From Helichrysum umbraculigerum (taxonomy: Eukaryota > Streptophyta > Magnoliopsida > Asterales > Asteraceae): DNA of 64,000 nt. A program made the translations under genes and the position numbers. Positions 57,512 through 64,000 of this stretch are shown here, one piece after another. A model generated the notes under the pieces. It ran no database searches. It was not told where the DNA came from and worked only from the letters and a program-made list of their open reading frames with translations. Each line of letters opens with the position of its first letter. The first letter of the stretch is position 1. Location: assembly GCA_949592205.1 (NCBI GenBank), contig CATIUR010000001.1, positions 64,188,559 to 64,252,558 of the forward strand, in the 5' to 3' direction.

Positions 57512-57753
57512 TTCAATACAATATTTTCATTTTGATATGCTCAAATTACAGATTTTGCGGTAAATTTCAATGTAAATAAACTTTACTACATTAACTTTAT
57601 ATTAATACAAACCCAAGTTTGATTTCATCTATACAACTAGTTCAATCGTTAACCGATGACCTATACATTTCACTTCTTCATTACATGATCATAACTTACT
57701 TTTAAGCTATTTATTTTCTTTGTATATATTACACACGATAATTTCAACCTATA

Positions 57754-57780
57754 CTAGATCATAACCCGCGAATTCGTGGG
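57754..57780 (-). mobile_element. Helitron-like 3' terminus, opposite strand
   Basis: Minus strand: CCCACGAATTCGCGGG hairpin, then seven bases and CTAG|T. Faces away from the terminus at 57511, 240 bases off. Confidence 0.42.
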
Positions 57781-58071
57781 GCTATCACATAATTATACTA
57801 CAAAAATTATATTATATGTTTAATCCTAATGTGTATCTCTCAATATGTTTGTTTTAAGTTTATCAAGTATGATGAAGTTCGATCAATCGAAACGTGTCTT
57901 TTTTAGTTAATAATCATATCATACACTTTGTATGAATTTTATAATATTCAAAATGTAGGAATATGATATCTCTAAGCATATTTTAACACATTATTACCTT
58001 ATTACATGTAGGGTAAGGTTATGAGGGGTGACCGTATTTTGAGGGAAAAGAATGACATACGATCTCAGCCC

Positions 58072-58072
<1 letters not shown>

Positions 58073-58122
<50 letters not shown>
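58073..58122. repeat. poly-T tract (50 bases)
   Basis: Uninterrupted T run. It could be a retroposon poly-A tail on the minus strand, but no SINE/LINE body is recognised. Confidence 0.9.
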
Positions 58123-58123
<1 letters not shown>

Positions 58124-58353
58124 TGATCAAGGGTCTAATTTCGGTGCATTTTAACAACATTGCATTTTAAAATGCAGTGTGCACATAAAGTGCAATGTTG
58201 CAAATCAAGACCATTGAATCACAAAATCGATGACAGTGATCGTGTGTCACTCCTTCCCCTCTAAAATGTTATTTTTATCTATAATACCACACCTTACTTC
58301 TAAATGGGAAAAACTACTACTCCATCTATTACAAATCACTTAACAAATTGTTA

Positions 58354-60199
58354 GAGCAAAGGGAGTGGGGAAGGTTAATGCCGCCGTTCAAGACCTTGAA
58401 CGTCGGGCTCCGGCGTTCAAGGCCGCCGTTCAGTGGCAGCGTGCCAAACTGAACGGTGAGGCAACAGACCCAGTTTTTTTTTTAAATTTCTATTTTTTTT
58501 GGGGCTCCAACGGCTACCTCATTAAAAGAATTTTTTTTTTTTTGAAATTTTAAAACATCTACCCGTTTTATATCCGTTTTTTGACTTTTTTTTTTTTTAA
58601 AAAAAATAACTATTTTACACTATAAATAATACCCCAATCCTCTTCATTTTCACACTCCAAAATCACTTCTACTTTCATACAATTTCAACAATTATTCCGA
58701 CAATTTATTCCAATAATGTCGCAAAACCCAAACGATCCATATAACCTCAATTCACAATGGAATCCATTTGCGCCAAACTACAACCCTCAAACACCAACAT
58801 TTTTAAACACCTGAATGTCGGGATTTGGCCATACATACCAAATACCGCATACACAAGTTCCATCTACCCAATTTACGCAAAATCCGCAAACAAGTTAACA
58901 ATACCCCCAAATGACACCCGAGACATACCATGAATTCATGCTATGGAAGTAATCACAAGCGCCTCCAATGAAGCATTCGGTTGAAGCCTAGACCCTGACG
59001 TCGTCTCGCCCAAAAAAATCAAAATCCAAACAACCCAGCGATCCAAAAAAGAAAAAAGTAATAACCGTCTGCAATAAATGAACGTCCAAAGAAAAGCTAC
59101 TTTTAGCTCAATGTTGGATTTGTATATCCGCATGCCCAAACCGAGGCATCGACCAAAGAGGAGATTCATTTTGGTACTTGGTAGTGGACGAGTGCAATAA
59201 GCGTGCCGATGTTGAAAAAGTTGTCGAACGTGGCAAAGACGCGTTGTCGTCTAAGTTTTTGAACAATAGATGTCAAAAGAATCAAGGAATTTAGGAAATG
59301 TTGAAAAGAAAAAAACGTAGTGGTGAAGCGATGGAAGATTTTCGATTGCATTGTTTGGAGACGTACAAGATTGAGGCGAAAGCGTATTTTACTCATGAAG
59401 TAGCTTGGGATTATTTTGAAAGATAAACAAAAGTGGTTGGTTCCCGAGGTGGTTGTAGTCGGGCGAAGGAACAAGCAGAAGGAGCTGGTGGATTATGGAG
59501 GATATAGATTTTGATTTGGGGCATGACGAGGAGGATGAAGAAAACCCGAACGCCGACCTTTTTGGTGATGATGTACACCCGCGGCTACCGGAAAAATCAA
59601 GGCGTCCTAAAAGTACCAAAACGTCTTCCGACACTTCTACTAAAAGTAGCACTCCTTCTTTTGATGAGTCTATCACTACAAACTTTGAACAATTGACTCA
59701 ATCTAAAGCGAGTGTTTATCGTACGCGAGACATCACTAAAGCAATGAGGGTTTTGAAGATGACAACGGATGGCTTGTCGGAAGATGACGCGTGGTTTCTT
59801 AACACGGAAAAGGAGAAGATTCGGGCCAAGTTCGGGTGAAAGCGATCGGGTAAGGAAGGTGGATCGGGTTCGGGAGGTGGATCGGGTTCGGGAGGTGGAT
59901 CGGGTTCGGGATCGGAAGACGTTTAAGCTTTAGCAGTTTTAATAATTGTCTTTAAAATTATTGTCTTTTAATTATTGTTTTTAAATTATTGTCATTTAAT
60001 TTTCGTATTTTAATTATGTATTTGTAGGAACTTTAATTATTTTATGAAAGTACTTTTCTTATTTAATGTAAATTAATAAAATAATAACTGAAAACTGAAC
60101 ACTGAACCTCAAGGTTAACCATTACCTCAGTGTTCAAGTTCAGTGTTCAACTAAACATTAAACTAAACACTGAAGTTCAGTCAACGACTCCCTATGCTC
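58354..60199 (+). mobile_element. PIF/Harbinger-like element carrying a decayed MYB/NAM-associated gene
   Basis: TIRs GAGCAAAGGGAGT (left) and GAGCATAGGGAGT (right, reversed) with TTA on each side (58351-58353, 60200-60202), the TSD typical of PIF/Harbinger. Inside, a TATA box (ACTATAAATAATA, 58618-58630) precedes the pseudogene at 58716. No DDE transposase remains, so the element kept only its second-gene relic. Inverted blocks CCGCCGTTCA and GTTCAGTGTTC-type repeats line the ends. Confidence 0.7.
58716..59839 (+). pseudogene. degenerate NAM-associated / glutathione S-transferase T3-like (Harbinger MYB-type) gene
   Basis: The frame starting MSQNPNDPYNLNSQWNPFAP hits TGA at codon 33 and further stops (for example TAA near 58896). 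Beyond frame changes the recognisable trihelix/MYB core follows (LLAQCWICIS, GDSFWYLVVDECNK, DALSSKF). A 114-codon open piece (59495-59839) then holds the C-terminal half: DLGHDEEDEENPNADLFGDD, Ser/Thr/Lys-rich linker, and DAWFLNTEKEKIRAKFG. This matches, from memory, the plant family often named glutathione S-transferase T3-like, which is related to the MYB-like ORF of Harbinger transposons. At least four disabling changes; not functional. Confidence 0.7.
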
Positions 60200-60202
60200 T
60201 TA

Positions 60203-60897
60203 TTGCCTATTTGTAAAAGTAATACTCCGTATTAAATAAAGTTTCATAAAAGAGTGTAAACATGAACCGAGAAAAGGTGGTGGCAAAGAATTCTTAAAAA
60301 TAAAAATAAATAAGAATAAATCAATAAAAGGGCTAATCATATTTATTTATATGTTACTTTTTCAGTCCTTCAACTTTTTCAAATTTACATATTCAACCCC
60401 TAAAATAAAGCTAACTACACCCTTACAATTGTGTAGTTTTGCTGCACCAATTATTTCCCCATAAACTTCTTGAATATTTAGTTTTTTCAAGTAACGTATT
60501 TAATTTATATTAAATAAAAAAACAATCGTAATAAGGAATTCAAACATAAAAAAAGAATTCACATCAACGAAACAAGATAGCACCATATAAAATAGAGAAA
60601 TTACAGTTGCAATATCAAAAAGCAAAGAAACTCAAATTAAACAGGAAAACAAAAGATATTTCCCCCTCTTTTTTCTTTCATCTATCTTCATGTCACCAGT
60701 GACACTATATACTCCCAAATTCCAGTTTTACATCTCATATAAATTCACAAAATCGAAAAAGAAGCCTATTTAAAAACTCAAGAGAAACACGTATAGACGA
60801 AACACTTCAATTACCTCTAACCACATGTACGACGTTCTACAAACTGATATGTATCAAGTAATTCACATTAATCCTCATGGTTCAGTTCACAATCTTC
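60203..60897. other. intergenic DNA and probable 3' UTR of the RRM gene
   Basis: AT-rich. The part nearest 60897 is probably the minus-strand 3' UTR. Confidence 0.45.
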
Positions 60898-63265
60898 CTA
60901 CGCAGCAATTCCTGAAAATTTTGGTAGCAAAGCACCATGTGAGCATCATATAAACTTTACAGAAGTATTGAAGAGATAAACTTATAAAAGATGCTAAAAA
61001 GATGCTGAAGTGTTGGTATACATAACATACTGGATTAGGTAAACGTACACACTAACGAGTTACTTCACGTCAATTCTAACTATAACCAATGTACATATAT
61101 GCATAATAGCCATAGCCACCTACTATGTTCTTTGGGTCAATTCCCATTTTAGGCAATGTACTATTTTACATAAGATAGCAATGTACTTAAGATTTCATCG
61201 TTTTTTGAATGTTTAAGATGTACATAGCCCAAGAGATATTACCTAAGGTAGCAACTCTTATCTGTGACTTGACCCATATATAAATGCAAGAAACAACAAA
61301 TGCAACATATTATTTTTATGGTTCAGTGATTTAGCTGCATCTACAACCGTTACTAGCTTTCTGAATATACATAACACATGAAACAAGTTTACTTGCATGT
61401 TTCCCTTCTATTAAATGATGTCATACTAATTGTTTTCGTACATGTGTGTACATTGGTATACACTTTATGTATAATAGAATATTAGGACACCGTTGAAACA
61501 TATATGAAGAAAAGAAAACCATTAAGAAGTTATATATGTTTATATAAATATAATTTCCTCTGTTCTGTTCTCCATTAATGTACCAAGATTTGCATCTTTT
61601 TTTCCTCATATTACCATGTAAGTAACCATGAAATGGAAATGATACATATATGTTACAAACTAACATAAGCTGAAATGTTATTTAGAGTTTACGTTTAATT
61701 TATGCAATATGATACGTATAATAGTTTTATTATCGGATAAGCATTTTCTTTGTTTCATGAGCCAATATTCTCAGAAAAGAAACAGGTAAGCTGAAAGAAG
61801 TAGAGAAAGGCATGTATGTACCTCTATTTGAGCTATTTGCAACACTATAACCAACATAACCAACTGACTTTTTCTGCATACCATCTGAACCTCTACCACC
61901 TCGAATACCATAATTAAACAAGCCAGGAACTTCAAGATCTGGAGACGATGAGCGCCAAGTGGGGTCCGTGTAAAATGAAGAATCACCACCAACACCGATA
62001 TCACCAAATGAGGAAGAAGCAGGTGCAACACTATTACCACTGTTCCTCCCATACCCAATTGCATTTACTCCATTACTTCCACCAATGAAGTTAGAACCAC
62101 CACTATCACCAGAACTGGAATTAGCCCAAATCGCTTTAAAATTACCAAAACCATAATTACTCAAATTTTGGGAATTGTTAGTGTAATTTTTGTTCCCAAT
62201 TCTCCACATGTCATGATTAGTTGACTTCAACAAAACATCATTTCCATCATTACCACCAACACCATATCCTATTGTCCCAGTGAACCTGTTCGGAGTTAAA
62301 CCGTACATGGGGTCTACTGTACGCCCATATCCAATATTAGAACTAAAGTTTCCATTTCTGTTTCCACCATACTTGGTGCCTAAAACTAAATCAGAACTGG
62401 TACCAATATTGTCACTATAGCTCGACAGGCCAAATGGGGAATAGCTAGCTTGACCAACGGTAACAGGACTAAATCTACCATCAACTCTAACTCCATAACC
62501 TCCAAGTGAACTTGGACTAAATCCCTGAGCATAGCCGTTAATATAACTACTTACTCTACTCAAACCATGATTATATCCAATTACATTGCTCCTGTTCGGC
62601 CCAGGTGACGACTCCTTAGGCACAGCCCGTTTCACTTCTACCATCTTACCATTAAGTTCATGGAAGGTTTTCAGCAACACTCTATCCACGGATTCCTCTG
62701 AGTCATAAGTTATGAACCCAAAACCTCTAGGCCTTTGAGTCGTGTGATCATACATCACAACAACGTCAGTGGTTGACCCAAATTGGTCAAAGTAGTTCTT
62801 GAAATCAGTCTCTGTGACACTAGATGCTAACCCACCTACGAAAATCTTTTTGGTGCGTATGGGACCAGGTGAACCTTGAATGCTGCTGCTGCTGCTGCTG
62901 CCACCTCCATTAATTCTGTTGTTAAGGACATGTTGATCATCCCTCGGAACCGCCTTCTTTGCCTCTACCTGTTCAAAACTCTGATCAATCAATTTCATGA
63001 AATGATAATTCAATTGGGATTAAGGATAATTCGAACTTACAGTTCTACCATCTATAATGTGTTTATCTTTAACAACTGTATGGGCAACAGCAGGGTCAGA
63101 GAAAACAACAAAACCGAAACCACGAGCACGACCCGTGATTCGATCTTTCATAATAACAGCTTCAATAACTTGTCCAAAAGATTGAAAATACTCCCTTAAA
63201 CGCTCTTCGTCGGTATCCCATGAAATTCCACCGATAAACAACTTTCCAGGATCCATCTCCGTCAT
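60898..63265 (-). CDS. hnRNP-like RNA-binding protein with two RRMs, three coding exons
   Basis: Nuclear/cytoplasmic RNA-binding protein of the plant Musashi/hnRNP A-B type. Exons 63265-63041, 62968-61822 and 60911-60898 give 461 codons in frame. Junctions are ACT|GTAAGT, AACAG|GTAGAG, AATAGAG|GTACAT and TTTCAG|GAATT. RRM1 has RNP2 LFIGGI (9-14) and RNP1 RGFGFVVF (48-55). RRM2 has IFVGGL (117-122) and RGFGFITY (156-163). A Gly/Ser/Asn/Tyr-rich low-complexity tail follows from about 190. The 14-base last exon yields the ending NRGIAA, which I recall from Arabidopsis At5g47620-like proteins; the longer read-through frame to 61730 is intronic. Start MTEMDPGK lies four bases below a splice acceptor. 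Confidence 0.9.
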
Positions 63266-63720
63266 GCTTCTGCACAATCCAACACCAATAATTTTAGTAG
63301 AAAATTAAAGAAACATCAATGATACATTACAGATCTAATTTAGTCAATTATCAATAGAGTAACAATTATAGTAACTGTTATACATAATATATTTGTTCAT
63401 CAAGCAATGAAATTAGTTGGATGCAATATAACATCATAATGCAGATTGAATTCCCAAAAAGTAAGAACTTCGATAAAACAGTTTACCAATTCTACAAAAT
63501 TGAGAATTCGTACAAGCAAGAATCATAATGATGTTCCAGCAATTATAAATTGATGGATACAAAAAGATGTGTAATTGTTACATACCCAGATGAGAAAATT
63601 GATTGAACAATATAGAGAAGAGATCTGATTTTGTTTAATCGATTGAAAAAAACAAGCGGGGCGAGAGGCGCCCCTTTAAAGGGAATTCTTCAGAGTTTGT
63701 GTTTATAATTTGAGCTGTGT
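63266..63720 (-). other. 5' UTR of the RRM gene with an intron
   Basis: Acceptor TTGTGCAG|AAGC just before the ATG and donor CTGG|GTATGT near 63586 suggest a 5' UTR intron of about 316 bases (63585-63270). The leader exon is CT-rich on the minus strand (63590-63720), with AT-rich TATA-like DNA at 63800-63840. Confidence 0.45.
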
Positions 63721-63883
63721 GTGAGTGTTTAGATAATGATGATGATGAAGATGAACAAAGAGAGAATGAGAGAAGATCAACGTCCAAATGGGCAACCAAA
63801 TATTATTTATAATTAATTATAATATTTATTTATGTACAAATAAAGACAGAAGGAAACAAGCAAGCAAGGGAGAGAGACTAGGG

Positions 63884-64000
63884 GTGTAGATGAGACGAGA
63901 CAACTGGTGAGTTACTCGATATCGACTCGAAAAATACTCGAAATTGACTCGGAACAAGTCGAGTCGAGCTCGAGCTCGAGCTACTTGAGTAGAGTTTCGA
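63884..64000. repeat. dispersed repeat end, GAGCTCGAGCTCGAGC-rich
   Basis: GGGGTGTAGATGAGACGAG followed by repeated ACTCGA and a CTCGAG-type run, resembling the subterminal part of common plant hAT-like repeats. It runs off the window. Confidence 0.35.

Noticed and set aside
58073..58122. Poly-T as the tail of a SINE or processed gene
   Set aside because: No A/B box, no LINE frame and no target duplication could be found on either side.
58365..58553. 62-codon frame starting MGKVNAAVQDLERR
   Set aside because: Looks protein-like at first, but lies in the inverted, repeat-rich end of the Harbinger-like element and continues into T-runs.
59389..59676. 95-codon minus-strand frame
   Set aside because: Antisense of the NAM-associated pseudogene; Ser-rich only because of the opposite strand's acidic codons.
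61771..62064. 97-codon minus-strand frame
   Set aside because: Alternative frame inside exon 2 of the RRM gene.

Overview
This is a plant nuclear window, almost certainly a eudicot and, judging from the transposon families, plausibly Asteraceae (the family assignment is an inference). The intergenic DNA is AT-rich, genes carry GT-AG introns, and most of the window is nested transposable elements. Two ordinary genes sit at the edges. A Rab GTPase of the RABA5a type lies at 2328-3623 (+). A two-RRM hnRNP-like RNA-binding protein lies at 60898-63265 (-). In Arabidopsis, as I recall it, their closest relatives are near neighbours on chromosome 5, so the edges may preserve old microsynteny with about 57 kb of transposons between them.

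Layout. 4.7-8.4 kb: a possible orphan first exon (4699-4791), a TIR element (4871-6874) with a hAT element inside it (5072-6055, exact 8-bp TSD), and a Mutator-like element with near-identical ~115-bp TIRs (7037-8382, exact 9-bp TSD). 8.9-43.5 kb: a four-element nest. A ~300-bp TIR MITE (8933/43514) was hit by Ty3/gypsy chromovirus (Tekay/Del-type) element A (8993-43265, minus strand, TSD GAACT). A was then hit twice: in its reverse transcriptase by element B (13924-23054, plus strand, TSD GTTAG) and in its 5' LTR by element C (27503-41884, minus strand, TSD CCCTG). B has two 3170-bp LTRs but carries only gag. C carries a full gag-pol broken by a frameshift, a stop and an altered protease site. 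44.1-50.7 kb: a copia-like LTR remnant and a non-autonomous Athila/Tat-type LTR element E (45229-50695, TSD AGATG). 51.1-55.8 kb: two adjacent foldback MITEs, the second split by more LTR material including solo LTR D (52125-55199, TSD CACTA). 55.8-60.2 kb: a MULE-like remnant, two Helitron-like termini, a 50-T tract, and a PIF/Harbinger-like element (58354-60199, TSD TTA) holding a decayed MYB/NAM-associated gene.

The most interesting signal is structural. The LTRs and leaders of A, B, C and D are packed with short hairpins of unrelated sequence. At homologous positions the stems differ between elements by compensatory changes while flanking words are conserved (hairpins at 9310/16782/27936, at 9264/16829/54890, and just before the polypurine tract). 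In addition every LTR family here carries a 130-320-bp cluster of its own palindromic word. Together this suggests a selected RNA fold in the genomic-RNA leader and 3' end, possibly for packaging, dimerisation or translation. That would matter for B, which must borrow polymerase and integrase from a relative. A and C also carry undescribed reading frames between the 5' LTR and gag.

All alignments, repeat borders and LTR differences were read by eye. No search, folding or dating computation was run.
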